A DNA stretch of 64,000 nucleotides from Strongylocentrotus purpuratus (lineage: Eukaryota > Echinodermata > Echinoidea > Camarodonta > Strongylocentrotidae): positions 13,670,328 through 13,734,327 of the forward strand of contig NW_022145609.1 of the NCBI RefSeq assembly GCF_000002235.5, written 5' to 3'. How positions within the stretch are numbered: the stretch's first letter is position 1; every line of letters starts with the position of its first letter. The translations under genes were made by a program, and so were the position numbers. Below the pieces are notes generated by a model, which did not search any database, was not told the DNA's origin, and worked only from the letters and a program-made list of their open reading frames with translations. This document shows positions 40,919-62,993 of this stretch, in pieces.

Positions 40919-42237
40919 TCTGTTACGTTTTATTGTTCTCCTATATTTAAATTTAGTGAAAATCTATCTAACTTTGCAAAGCTTCATTAATAGAAATACC
41001 GTATTTTGCGATACATCTTGATATGGAAAAACATGTTTTTGAGAGGTGTAATGTTTTTTAGTCAGTTATTGCACTGGAAATGACATTTTAGACAAACGCA
41101 AATCGAGACAATCTACTGTGTACGAAAGAGGGCGCTTCTCTTTATTTATCGCCATGATTTTGACCACTGAACTGATTCGACACAACGATAAATGTGAGAG
41201 TTCAGTGGAAAATACGAGATTAGACCCCCTTATTAATAGAAAACTGACGAAGTCTACGTGAGTTGATTTTACAATGCACAGAAGAATAGAGAATTTTTTT
41301 TAATTATTGAAAATTTCTTTTTCTTCTTGTAGCACTGTCTAATTTTGAAATCATTTTTGACAACATAACTATATATTTTAAATAATAATTATTTTTATTT
41401 TATTTTCATCACTTGTGTCTTCAATAAATATGGTTTATGCTATAACAAAAGATTAACCAAATGTCACCCCAGTTTCAGTTATTTCCACTGTTCCATTTAT
41501 TTTCTTTCCTTTTCTCTTCTTTATTCTATTTTTTTTAATTTGCTTTAATAAAGTTCATCTTTAATTCTTTACGGAGTTGAGATACGTTTTCAAAAGAACA
41601 GGCATATTATGAATGTCATTGGTACAAGCACCTTGTGTGATATTTTCTTTGTTTACCCTAAGTTTTTATAATCATCATTTTTTACAAGATTTTACTTTAA
41701 TTTGAGGAAGATTCTTCCTGCTAGATCCAGTGATAAAATACTCTTTATCGTTATATTTTTTCACAACGTAATTTTCAATGAAAAACAAAGTCATTCTCTT
41801 ATAGGGTTTCAGAATGATGTACGTATACTTGTATATCGTTTCTTCCCTGTTCAGTTGTAGAGCGTTACATAGTTATTCTCGTATAAGCTTGTAATTATCA
41901 TCTGTGAGCTCATTTTTTCATTTTAAAGATTTTTTTTTTTATGTATTTCGTTTCTTTTATAGTTTTTTTTTGTAACGGTTGAATGAAATGTTCGTATCCG
42001 AACGTATTAATTTCTATGCATGGACAGAAAAAATATATAATATCATATGACATGAAACCTTTTTTCACCAATTCATTTTTAATTTTCAATTCAATAAACA
42101 TATTTTGTTCACCTTTCACAAAAACAAAATGAAGATATCATGAAATAGATATGTACAATGTTATGTATGAAGGAGGCGAAAATCCCTATTTAAAAAGCGC
42201 AGGGCTTGTGGTAGGATAGCCACAACAACCCAGACAT
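40919..42237. other. Intergenic, nothing recognised apart from one CTCF-like word
   Basis: Very AT-rich. AAAGAGGGCGCTTC at 41125-41138 is the only CpG-containing motif of note (see the CTCF-like finding). Confidence 0.4.
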
Positions 42238-42332
42238 AATTCGTCGCTGTTTTCACGAAGTGACGGTAGTGAAAAAAAATTGCATTCACTTTGCGTTACG
42301 ATTTTCCTCACTACCGTCACTTCGTGAAAATT
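42238..42332. mobile_element. Short hairpin MITE, copy 1
   Basis: Inverted ends GTTTTCACGAAGTGACGGTA and its complement enclose about 40 bases that include TTGCATTCACTTTGCGTTAC. It is the same element as 63503-63607 with the interior in the opposite orientation. The right end is about 10 bases shorter than in copy 2. Confidence 0.9.
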
Positions 42333-44150
42333 ATGCTACATACAAACTACATAATAATCATAATCTACATCAAATACCAATAAAATTGAGAGATAGAGGA
42401 GAATAGAAGAAAATATAAATCAAACAAGCAATACTAAAATATTCGAAATATCCGGATGGGAAACTAAAAATCATTTCTTCTTGGTCTAAATTGAAAGGGA
42501 CAAAAAACATCAGCGTTTTGTTATTTCAAGGAAGCTCCTTGGAAAAAAGTGAATATAGATTTTTAAGTTTTGAGCAGCGAAGAACGATTCTTATTGCCAG
42601 ATCTGGTCAAACAGTCTCGATTATGATATTTTTTCTTCTTCATAAAGTCGTTTTTTCTTTACTGAAGCAAGACTATGTTATATGGATTCAGAATAATAGT
42701 GATTTTATTTCTTTCCTCATGCAATGCAACGTACGGTTGCAGCCTTTTGGGCCTAATCATTGCTGGTAAATGCATGTAATGATCATCATTTTCAAATGTT
42801 AAGCTTATGGGTGTAATGTTCATCTTGCATTAATAAAAATATTGCTTTTACTCTGATCATGGGAGACATATAAATGTTGACTTCTTTGGAGTTGAATCAG
42901 AAAGATGTGACCATTCTTCAGGGAGTGTATAGACAAATATTAGCATAAGTTATGTTGTTGTTCAAGCACATTTCATTGGGCATGCCCCTCTCTCGCATGA
43001 ACATGATGAAAAGCAGCTGAAGAATATACCTCTCAATATGAATGGGTAAATGAACATCTCATTGTGGAATCACAACTTAATCGCTGAACAATACTGCCTT
43101 TTCTCTGAAATTCATTGGGAAAGCGGAAAATTTTAAATTGGCGTTTGAGGAAGTAAGGAAAGGAATTAATTACTTTTATAATCCTGTTCTTTTGTATGCT
43201 CCCTTGCCTCGTTTTATCTGTTATACCATGCACGCTTCCTTACTTTTGTTTGCTCAATTATCCGAAAGTTGAATCAGGAACTTACTTTCTCTCGAACTAA
43301 ATTAATGTAACATGGGTCCAGCCGTTTAGAGGGTATTATATGTAGCGGGGGCACCAAAATGCTGATGAAACCCAAGAACCCAGTATACGCGAGGGAAGAG
43401 ATGGGAGGGGTTGTATATATATCACCTTCTTTCTATATCAGATGTATTCTCTCCCTTTCTTTTCCTCACTTTTCCCATTACTTTTTCACTATTTGATGGA
43501 AGAGGGGGGGGGGGGGGCACGTGCCCCCTTGCCGCCCTTAGCTGCCTCTAATTCCTTGCTTATTGAATAGAAAAGAATTGTTTTATTAACTTGACTGAAT
43601 AAAAAACTATGAATTGTACTGACTTTGCCTTAATTTAGCAAATAAGGCCAAAAAAAAGCTTGTAGGTCCTAAAATTAAACAAAGATTTATTTTTTCATGA
43701 ATCATAGGCACTCCAGAAAAAACTTTTCAGGCACTGTGATCTACTCTCATAGGTGTATCGACAATGCGAAAGAGTGGAAGATTAACGTTGTCTACTACTT
43801 TTCAACTTCGTAAAATTTTCATAAGCATGTAGATTGTAAGTCTAATTGTGAAGATGGTGACAAGACTTCAGTACAAACTCCCACATTACACCCGCTCTTA
43901 AAATAACCCAAGGCGTGTGCCGTAACCTCCAGGCCATATAAATAAGGCCATACTTGATCACGAATCATAGTGGTCATCGTCTATTTCCATTTTTTTAAAG
44001 AAATGTATTGTATGTTTTCATGAATCTATATAGTTTTGTGAAGGGACAAAATCGAACTCGTGAACAATATGAAGATATTAGAATAAAATGTGCAAAATAT
44101 GCAAAGGGATATGGCAGAGAGAGAAATAAATGAAGAAAAAAAAGGAAGAG
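42333..44150. other. Intergenic, no gene recognised
   Basis: AT-rich. A G run with GCACGTGC lies at 43505-43525. No exon was recognised. Reading frames of up to 92 codons here show no family resemblance. Confidence 0.4.
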
Positions 44151-44156
44151 GAAAGA

Positions 44157-44353
44157 GGAAAGAGAGAGAGAGACAGAGAGAGAGAGAGAGGGAGAGAAGG
44201 AAAAAAAAAGGGGGGGGGGGGGGTAATCATTACTTACACTACCACTACAAAAGGGCAATCACTGCAAATTTTCTATTTTCACGACCCCTCCCCCCCCCCC
44301 CCCCCAGCCAGGGCCGTAGCCAGAGTTGTTTTTTTTGGGGGGGGGGGGGGGGC
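44157..44353. repeat. GA tract with poly-G/poly-C runs
   Basis: GA microsatellite (44157-44200), G run (44211-44223), C runs (44288-44305), then CAGGGCCGTAGCCAG and a G run (44337-44352). The CAGGGCCGTAGCCAG word is typical of one end of a hAT-type MITE, but the matching second end was not found. Confidence 0.7.
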
Positions 44354-45121
44354 ACATACATGTAATCGATCGACGTCCTGGGGATCGAGGGGTCTAAACA
44401 ATTTCAACCGATCTTGGAAAAAAAACCTTTCTACCCTTTCCCTAATCAGTGGTCTTGTGAATTTGAATGTCAAATTGAATTGTGACCCACACTGTACCAC
44501 CGGCACTCCCTTCACAGCCTCACCCATACTATCAGCTACTTAGCTACAATTTTATCACAGTCTACACAAAACTCTAGCTATTTTCACAAGCTACAGTTAA
44601 AATCAACGCTACAGTGGTAAACAAAATCTACCATCATCACAAACAACTACAGACATCGTTCGTTCGTTCGTGTCTCCTTAGATCAAGATTAATGTATCTT
44701 GATCTTCGGAGTAGTTGCTACAACCGGCCGTGTCAGACACGTTGCCCCGGGGTGCGAGATAGGACTCTTGTAGCGTGCTCCCATTTAAAACAATTATACA
44801 ATAACAATTAACATTCATTAAATTTAATTAAAAGAATGAAACTACAGACATGAAGATAATATACCATCATCAACAACTCAAATATGTACCACAACCAAGC
44901 AAAAAAGCAACATTTATTTTCACAATCACCAGTTAGAACCACTTTCACAACCTACCATCAAAAACAGCTAAAATAATTTCACTCTATACCATTTTCATTA
45001 TCTATGATTATTATAACAACTTAACTTGCCATTATCATCAACATCAACGTCTACTAAAATCAAATTTAACATCTGCAACAGCTACAATCACAATATACAT
45101 GTACACTAGAAATGTACAATA
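44354..45121. repeat. Degenerate CA/ATC-rich low-complexity tract
   Basis: From about 44560 the sequence is built of diverged CAACTACA, ATCATCA and CACAAT words, an old simple repeat. 44660-44675 is TTCG repeats. No gene was seen. Confidence 0.5.
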
Positions 45122-45125
45122 TTAA

Positions 45126-45646
45126 AGGTACTATGTCCCTTTTGCAGCCAACCTCAAATTCTGTAGAACTTTGCAGGAATTATGAATATGTCATGTATGT
45201 CCTATCTGTGAAATTTAAACGTTAGCAGTGTCCTCATATTCAAATTGTGCAAGGAAACCTGTTTACTTGCTAGACTTCACTGTCAGACACTATTGAGTGA
45301 CTGACTGGCTTTTTTCTTCTTTGGTAATAAAAAGAGTTGTAAAGGGTACATGAGCATATGTCTACATCGATAACCCACTTCTTGTGATGGCCAAGATTAA
45401 ACTGATTGAATCTTTGCGCAGCATAAAACGTACAACCATTCGGTACAATTGTCTGAAAATAAAGACTATTACTTTTGGGCTCTATAGCCCTAAAGTCGAT
45501 TTGACAACAAATAGTCATTATTTTCCCACTTGAGGACATTTTCAAGCCCCAACTTTTTTATGGAAGTTCTAAATAAATATTATCTTTCAATGCAGTTGGA
45601 ATTTAACTTTTTCATTTTTTTGGCCTGCAAATGGGACATAGTACCT
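45126..45646. mobile_element. TTAA-flanked MITE (piggyBac-like), 521 bases
   Basis: The ends AGGTACTATGTCCC and GGGACATAGTACCT are exact inverted repeats, extended inward by TTTGCAG, and each is flanked by TTAA (45122-45125 and 45647-45650). The reading frame inside is not a transposase. TTAA duplication is the hallmark of the piggyBac superfamily. Confidence 0.88.
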
Positions 45647-45650
45647 TTAA

Positions 45651-46476
45651 CAACAGCTTTTATTCTATACTAGCTCATTATTAGCATGAGCTCCCCTAAC
45701 CTGATCCTGGGGCCACATCATATAACACACTTACATAATCACCAGTTAACAACTATAATCACTTTAGCAATCTTTGTCACCATCACTATCAATTAAATCA
45801 TTGTCATTGGCACACCTCCAAACAGAAATACAATCAATCAGCTTTTTTTTAATGACATTTATTTACAAAATTGTATAACATGTTTCAAGTTAGAAGGGCA
45901 TTAACTGTACATAAGTTCATGCCTTTCTGGCACCAGACGATTCACGAATTGGACACAGTGAGAGAAACAAAAGAACATGATGTTTCCTTATGCACTCTTT
46001 TGGAGATTGCTTTTCATGAGTAAAATGTTAGAGTAACAGATTTTGAAACTAATCAGAACTGTTGCGCACTTAAAGTATACAGTTAACAACTAAATTATGC
46101 ATACCGTTACCAAGTTTTGTAATTTTTAAAGTATGTGACAAAATTAAACCTTACGTCTAAAAGTATTCAACAAAGGCCCTAATTCAACCAGTGTACCTTT
46201 CATTCTTGAGTTCAAAAAATAAAACAAAAATCATCAAATCAACAAAGGGTATGAATAATTTAGTTATTGAACGTACAAGGTCTTTCTCTTCAAATGGTCT
46301 CATATTAGGTCTTGTTCCACTCGAACCCATTTTGAACAAAAACCTAACAAGCCCTATTAACAGTCAAGAACAAAAACAGAGATTGACATAAAGAGTGTAA
46401 TTCTACTCAGTAGTGGTTCTAGAGGAAGAGGGGGGCTCAAAGCCCTCCACAATTTCTTCAACACCCAACATTTTAA
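45651..46476. other. Possible POLR2E 3' UTR, no coding sequence
   Basis: AT-rich, with the candidate poly(A) signal at 45858-45863. Nothing else was recognised. Confidence 0.35.
45858..45863 (-). terminator. Candidate POLR2E polyadenylation signal
   Basis: AATAAA on the minus strand, followed by TGTCATT and an A-run, about 2.1 kb past the stop codon. It lies beyond two MITEs, so a real 3' end here would give a long UTR. No closer perfect AATAAA was noticed, but variant signals were not searched for. Confidence 0.3.
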
Positions 46477-46856
46477 AGGTATAGACCAGTTCTGGTCATG
46501 CGATTGCATTGTCAAAGAAACGTTGTGGAATCGATCAGAAAAGGTTGATCATCTAGCATATAAGTATTAGTGTGTACTGCAAGGTTCTGGAATCATCAAA
46601 ATGATAAGAAATTTGGCCCAGTCTTGGTAAAGTTACAAGCACTGTACACAGAAAGATGTATATGGGACTACGCAATATCTATCCAGTCGGGATAGATATA
46701 ATAATTTACCAAATATATCAATTAGTAGGCGGTTTCCCAGCAAAATTTGTATCATCACGTATTAGTCAAAACATATTCTTTCACATGTTTGGTAATAATA
46801 GCTGTCATTTCATTTTTTGAGAGGGGGGGGGGGGATTCCAAAACTAGTCTTTACCT
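46477..46856. mobile_element. TTAA-flanked MITE, 380 bases (family B, copy 1)
   Basis: Ends AGGTATAGACCAGTTCTGG and CCAAAACTAGTCTTTACCT, flanked by TTAA (46473-46476 and 46857-46860). The interior (GATCAGAAAAGGTTGATCAT, GTCTTGGTAAAGTTACA, CAGAAAGATGTATATGGGAC) is shared with 51558-51939. A G run lies near the right end. Confidence 0.85.
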
Positions 46857-46860
46857 TTAA

Positions 46861-47974
46861 GAGGCATGTAGATAATGAATGCAAGAACCACCAAGCCCCC
46901 CAAAGACCCCTGCCAAAATAATTCTTCTAACTTGACCTGATCGTACATGAAGTTCCAAGGCACACCAATGATGTAGTAAGTACTAAATATCACTCTCTGT
47001 TTTCTGGTAAGGTTTGTTTACCGTTACGGTAAACTTTGTATGATGTCGGAAACAATTACTGTACCACTAATCTCGATTTCAACCTTCATCAATATGTTGT
47101 TGCTCTGTAATCTGCAGTTCATAAGGATTCCTGAGATCTTTTAAACATCATTTTGTTTGGAATGAACTTCATATTCTGATCACATCACGACTTCTCAAGG
47201 TAGTGAATGAGATCTGCTAATGATGAAGACAAATATGTGGACTCTTGTTATGACAAATATATTTGGATCAAGTAAATGACGTTATTCACTGTATTGAAAT
47301 CTTGTCATAACAGGATTCAAAAACAATATAGTACAAAAAAGTAGGAAGGCAAAAATACCTTTTAATGATTGATATATGTATTCCTTATTAGATGGTTTCA
47401 CTGTTATTGTAATGGAATCCAACAATATTGACATCACATATATATATTCAAAACTTCAATGAGTGGCATGTGCCATACACATGTTGAATTACAGTCATTC
47501 TCCTTATGATAATTGGAGCATACTGGTCGATTCATTGAGAACCAAAGAGCTCTCTTATTCTTTTGAAAAAAATTACATGGTATAACCCTGAAAACTTTAA
47601 CTATAATTCAGCTTCCCCATCATGAAAAAATTACTGAAACTGAAACATAATGTGCAAAGACAGATGATAAAATCAGGTTCATCAGACCATTAATAAAACA
47701 TGTAGTCCCATATGAGGGAATGTGTGTTGGTGCATTTTCAGAATATAACATTCTCAGCAGTACTACATGACTTTGTTCACATTTTAGCTGAGCTTAACAA
47801 CCCATTTAAAGCGTGAATAATCAAAGATGCAGTTCTATTTCCCAGAACCATCAAACATGGCCTTTAATGTTGATGGTTTTGGTTGCTAGCTTCAGTTTGG
47901 ACTGGTAACATGATACTGTACAGACTCTATTTACAGATTATATTTTTAAAAAGGAAGGTTGAGATGAGTTTGTG
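46861..47974 (-). other. Probable POLR2E 3' flank or UTR
   Basis: AT-rich sequence directly past the POLR2E stop codon. No exon was recognised. Confidence 0.4.
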
Positions 47975-58500
<10,526 letters not shown>

Positions 58501-58732
58501 GATCACAAGAACAAATAATTACAGAATTTTCTTTCAAAATAACGATTCAAGAGGTGTTTTATATGAAATGCGTTACTGGTCTGATTGTTCGGCCTTGTGC
58601 AATGCTGATACGGTATCTTTGAGATAACAAGTTCAATGGGAAATGCACACACGTGTACGTGGAGATCCCTAGCTAGCTGGCTTGAAATTGAACAATTTTT
58701 TTTCTGAATCTGAAAATAATACAGCTCAACAC
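58501..58732 (-). promoter_or_regulatory. POLR2E: Probable POLR2E 5' UTR and promoter
   Basis: About 230 bases between the start codon and the purine/poly-G minisatellite upstream. No TATA box or strong motif was recognised. The compactness is inferred from the abrupt change to tandem repeats at about 58733; the true start site is unknown. Confidence 0.4.
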
Positions 58733-59530
58733 CAGGCGCGGATCCAGGGGGGGGGGGGGGGGGCGAGCGTGCCTTGGCCCCCCCCCCCCCGCAAAAAAAA
58801 AAAAAAAAAAAAAAAAAAGGAGAGAGAGAGAGAAGGAAAAGAAGGGAAAGAGGAGAGAAAGGGAAAAAAAGAAAAGAGGGAAGAAGGATATCGGGGGGGG
58901 GGGGGGGGGGGGGGGGGAAGGACTTCCCTCCCCCTCCCCCCCCCCCCCAATAAAAAAATAAAAGAGAAGGATGGGAAAGAAAAAAGATAAAGAGGAGATA
59001 AAGAGAAGGACAAAATAGGAAGAAGAAAAGAAAAGAAAAGAAGGGGGATATCAGCTGCAATTTTCCCGCCAACAAGTTGTGGATCGATCGAGGGGGGGGG
59101 GGGCAAAAGACCCTAGCCTCCCCCCCCCCCCCGTCCCCGCTAAAAAAAGAGAGAAGGAAGGAAAAGGAAAAGAGGAGAGCTAAAAGGGAACAAAAAGAGG
59201 AAGGAAAAAGAAAAGGGAGAAAAGAAGCGGAGATCAGTTGCGGTTAATCCCGGCCGCCAACAATGTGTGGAGCGGGTTGGACCAAAATGACCGTGCCCCT
59301 CCCCCCCCCCCCCCCCAGCAAACCTAAAAGAGAGATAAGTAAGGGAAGGGAAAGTGAAAAAGGAGAGAAAGGGAAAGGAAAGTGAAAGAGGAGAGAAAGG
59401 GAAAGGAAAAAAAAGAGAATGAAGAAAAGTAAGGGATATCAGTTGCAATTTTCCCGCCAACAAGGTGTAGATCGGAGGGGGGGGGGGGGGGGGGGGCACT
59501 GGCATACTGATAGGGGAGGGGGGGGGTTGG
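58733..59530. repeat. Purine-rich minisatellite, four units of about 190 bases with G and C runs
   Basis: Each unit has a G run, a C run, a long AG-rich tract and the landmark CCCGCCAACAA (59066, about 59257, 59453) just before a G run. The first unit starts with GCGCGGATCCAGG, as in hAT MITE ends, so the array may descend from amplified MITEs. The many Pro/Gly/Ser/Leu-rich frames on both strands are artefacts. Confidence 0.88.
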
Positions 59531-59689
59531 AGAAATAGAGTTCAAACGTGGTTTATTTATAATTCCATAACGGTGGTTAACAAATAATGCTGAAATGAGA
59601 TAATTTTCCTCACTTCATGCGTTTGTTGGAAAATGACAAATTCCTAAATTTACAGCCAGGCAAGAAAATGCTTCTTGAGATGCCTACAT

Positions 59690-60425
59690 ATCAGGGCCCG
59701 CGGAACGGCGGGGATCGGGATCCTCGAGCCCCTCCCCCCACACTTTCTTTGAAAAAGCATATTAAAGAGAAATAGAAAGAAAGAGAGCGAGAAAGAAAAA
59801 AATAGTTAACTGCCAGTGTCACATTATGATGGGGTATCAAAATATGCTCATCTGACCATGATTAAAATTAATGCCTAAAATCCTAAGGGCTCTGCCCCCT
59901 GGATTCCACCTAGGGCCCTAAGGCGGGCCCTTAAATGCTTATATGACGGTCATTAAATGCCTAAAACCCCTGATTTCTGGGGGCTCTGCCCCCTGGACCC
60001 CACGCCAAATAGTGTCCTGCTAGTGTCACAAATAATAAGGTATCAAAAATGCTCATCTGACCGTAATTAAACGCCTAAAACCCCTGAGCTTCTGGGGGCT
60101 CTGCCCCCTGGACCCAACCAAGAGCCCTTAGGCGGGTCCCCGATACTCATCAGACCGTAATTGAGTGCCTAAAACCCTTGAGATTCCGGGGCTCCGCCCA
60201 CTGAACCCCAAGCCAATTAGTGACCTGCCATTGTAACAATTAGGTATCAAAATAATGCTCATCTGACCGTAATTAAATGCCTAAACTCCTGAACTTCCGG
60301 GGCTCTGCCCCCTGGACCCCGTCTAGGGCGCTAAGGCGGACCCCTGAATGCTAATCTGACCGTAAATTAAAACCTTAAACCCCTGAGCTTCCGGGGCGGA
60401 CAAGGTATCAACATTATGTTCATCT
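59690..60425. repeat. Tandem array of 90-110-base units with GGGGCTCTGCCCC hairpins
   Basis: CTCATCTGACCGTAATTAAA-type words recur at about 59849, 59938 (variant), 60052, 60147, 60258 and 60350, each followed by TGCCTAAAACCCC and a GGGGGCTCTGCCCCCTGGAC hairpin or remnant. One related unit lies 39 kb away at 20110-20225. Confidence 0.9.
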
Positions 60426-60430
60426 GACAA

Positions 60431-60560
60431 CAGGCGCGTAGCCAGGGGGCGGTGGGATGGTCCCCCAATAAACGCCGGCCAGAAAAGAGAGGAGTGTAAA
60501 GGAAGAGGACGTAGGAAGAAAAGGGAATAGACAAAGAACATATTTGAAATTCAGACAAGG
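60431..60560. mobile_element. Probable left end of a hAT-type element
   Basis: CAGGCGCGTAGCCAGGGGG starts at 60431, in the style of hAT termini, directly before the satellite 60560-61700. No matching right end was found, so the extent is unknown. Confidence 0.45.
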
Positions 60561-61700
60561 ATTAAAAGTCGAGAACGGTACAACGAATCGTCTTCTTTCT
60601 CTAATGAATTAATGAAGCGTCAAAGCTTCCGCGCTACGCGCGGGGGAGGGCAGGGGGAACTTAATTCAGACGAGGATAATTTTCGGGAACGGTACAACGA
60701 ATCGTCTTCTTTCTATAATAATTTAATGAAACGTCGAAGCTTCCGCGGTTCGCGCGGAAGGGGGTGGGGGAATTGATTTAGACAAGGATTAAGAGTCGAG
60801 AACGGTACGACGAATCTTCCTCTTTCTCTAATGATTTAATGAAAAGTAAAAGCTTCCGCGCTTCGCGTGGGAGGGGGGAAACTGAATTTAGACAAGGATT
60901 AAAAGTCATAACGGTACAACGAATCGTCTTATTTCGCTAATGATTTAATGAAACGTAAAAGCTGTATTCAGACGAGGATTATTTACGAGAACGGTACAAC
61001 GAATCGTCTTCTTTCTCTAATGATTTAATGAAACGTACAAGCTTCCGCGCTTCGCACGGGAGGGAGGAGGGGAAAACTGAATTAAGATGAGGATTAAGAG
61101 TCGAGGACGGTACAATGAATCGTCTTCATTCTCTAAAAATTTAATGAAACGTCGAAGCGGGGGGAAAACTGAATTTAGACAAGGATTAAGAGTCGAGAAC
61201 GGTACAACGAATCGTCTTCTTTCTTTAATGATTTGATGAAACGTAAAAGCTTCCGCGCTTCGCGTGGGAGGGGGGGGGGAACTGAACTTAGACAAGGATT
61301 AAAAGTCATAACGGTACAACGAATCGTCTTATTTCGCTAATGATTTAATGAAACGTAAAAGCTGTATTCAGACGAGGATTATTTACGAGAACGGTACAAC
61401 GAATCGTCTTCTTTCTCTCATGATTTAATGAAACGTACAAGCTTCCGCGCTTCGCCCGGGAGGGAGGGGGGAAACTGAATTCAGATGAGGATTAAGAGTC
61501 GAGGACGGTACAACGAATCGTCTTCTTTCTCTAATGATTTAATGAAACGTAAAAGCTTCCGAGCTTTGCGCGGGAGAGGGGGATGAATTAAGACGAGGAT
61601 TAAGAGTAAAAAACTGTACAACGAATCGTCTTCTTTTTCTAATGATTTAATGAAACGTAAAAGCTTCCGCGCTTCGCGCGGGAGGGGGAAAAACTATTTT
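60560..61700. repeat. Satellite, 11 units of about 110 bases with 400-base higher-order repeat
   Basis: AACGGTACAACGAATCG (with variants) starts at 60574, 60688, 60801, 60910, 60990, 61106, 61198, 61310, 61390, 61504 and 61612. Each unit ends in a GCTTCCGCGCTTCGCGCGGGAG-like hairpin, missing where units are about 80 long. The 60891-61080 block is repeated at 61291-61480, exactly 400 bases away, including two short units, showing higher-order amplification. Confidence 0.95.
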
Positions 61701-62208
61701 CAGACGAGTAGGCACGTACGGAAGGGGGGGGGAGGGGGTTAGGGGGTTGACCCTCCCCCTTCGGGTTTTTATGTGTGTATTTTGGAGCAACCCTCCCCCC
61801 CCTTTTCTGTGATTTTTTTTTTTAATTATTTTTTTTTTATTTAAAAAAAAAAAATATGCCAATGGCTGACCTAAAAAAGGTGACCTCACCCCCACCCCCA
61901 ACGGAACAAAATGTCAAATTTTCAAATTTCGAGACCAAAGTTATTTTGTTATTTACAAACCAGGTTTGTAAATAACAAAAGAAGGTTTGGCGAAACAAAA
62001 GGAGGTTTGACCTCAAACCTTGGTCTGAGCTCAAACCTTGCTTTGTGAATTCGGGCCTAGAGTTTACAGATGGAAAGAAATATGTGAAGGAACCAATTTC
62101 AGTCTAGGACTTATCGTGTGATATTCGGGTTAAACAAGTTACAGGATGAAACAGGTCTCGTATTTCGACGGATAAGTACCCTTCATGAGCTCTGAAAAAT
62201 ATAGCTAT
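61701..62208. other. Repeat-rich stretch with an 18-base-arm hairpin
   Basis: G-rich and poly-T tracts (61720-61855) are followed by a perfect hairpin, TTTTGTTATTTACAAACC (61944-61961), one base, then its complement (61963-61980), and several AGGTTTG/CAAACCT words. No gene was seen. Confidence 0.7.
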
Positions 62209-62417
62209 CAGTGGCGGATCCAGGGGGGGGGGGGGGGCGGGGGGCCCGCCCCTTGAGAAACATGTAAAATCACGTGATTTTTACCCTTTTTGGGGTTGGC
62301 CCCCCCCCCCGACGCGCAAGGGGGGGGGGGGGGGGGGGAGGTGCAAATTTTCAAATTTTCGGGAACAAAAAAAAAATGTTGGGCCCCCTCCCGTAAGAAA
62401 TCCTGGATCCGCGCCTG
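62209..62417. mobile_element. hAT MITE with perfect 8-base target duplication
   Basis: 209 bases. Ends CAGTGGCGGATCCAGG and CCTGGATCCGCGCCTG; flanks ATAGCTAT on both sides (62201-62208 and 62418-62425). The 8-base duplication and CAG..CTG ends define the hAT superfamily. The interior is dominated by G and C runs and an AATCACGTGATT palindrome. Confidence 0.93.
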
Positions 62418-62425
62418 ATAGCTAT

Positions 62426-62985
62426 AGTCTACTACACCTATTCTAACAATCACTATAGCTCTCCTTGCAGCAGGTGTGATATTTCAAACTGGAAGTAACA
62501 CTACTTTGCCTGCTGTAGCCATTCTTGACAAATCTGTCAGCCCTTATTTGCACTGCCACAACCGCCCCCCCCCCCCACTCAATGTTATTTAGGGTATGCA
62601 TATGCTCGTTCCCTCTTTTTGAAAGCACCCCCTATCTGAGGACTGCCAATATTTCCGAACCCCCCTTTCACGGGCATTTCGCGGGCTTTCCTGCCTTGGA
62701 GACCCCCCTAAATCAGGAAAAATGCTCAATGTACCCCCCTAAATTCGGAATTAATTTCTCAGGAGTCCAAAGAGATGAGAAAGAAAAGAAAAAAAAACAC
62801 CCCTTTTTAAAGAAATCTCCGGGTGAAAATTCAAATACACCCCTTTTTTTTTACATTTCTCGGGCCGGACTTTGTCGCACGAAAAATACCCCTTTACCGG
62901 ACATTTTGGCAACACGCATGCGGTCATTCCGACCTCTGAGTGGGGGGGCCGGGGCCTCAACTCGGGTTATGAGGTAATTGGTATG
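62426..62985. repeat. Decayed repeat with CCCC(C/T) blocks
   Basis: Repeated ACCCCCCTAAAT, ACCCCTTT and ACACCCC words spaced 30-60 bases apart, with CCGGACATTTTGGCAACACG near 62898. It looks like an old dispersed repeat. No coding sense was found. Confidence 0.45.
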
Positions 62986-62993
62986 GCAGGGGA

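Noticed and set aside
40139-41021. Long poly-Leu/Phe/Ser reading frames over the TTC array
   Set aside because: They are translations of a trinucleotide microsatellite in each frame, with no complex sequence, splice context or family match.
42491-42769. 92-codon plus-strand frame
   Set aside because: AT-rich, no motif or splice site context; treated as chance.
45270-45545. 91-codon frame inside the TTAA MITE as a transposase piece
   Set aside because: No DDE-type motif or piggyBac similarity seen. The element is only 521 bases with intact ends, as for a non-autonomous MITE.
58503-59545. Pro/Gly/Phe-rich frames of up to 190 codons
   Set aside because: They derive from G, C and AG tracts of the minisatellite. 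The first also overlaps the POLR2E upstream region without sense.
60560-61700. CRISPR-like array
   Set aside because: Regular repeats, but the 'spacers' are themselves repeated and the genome is animal; it is a satellite.
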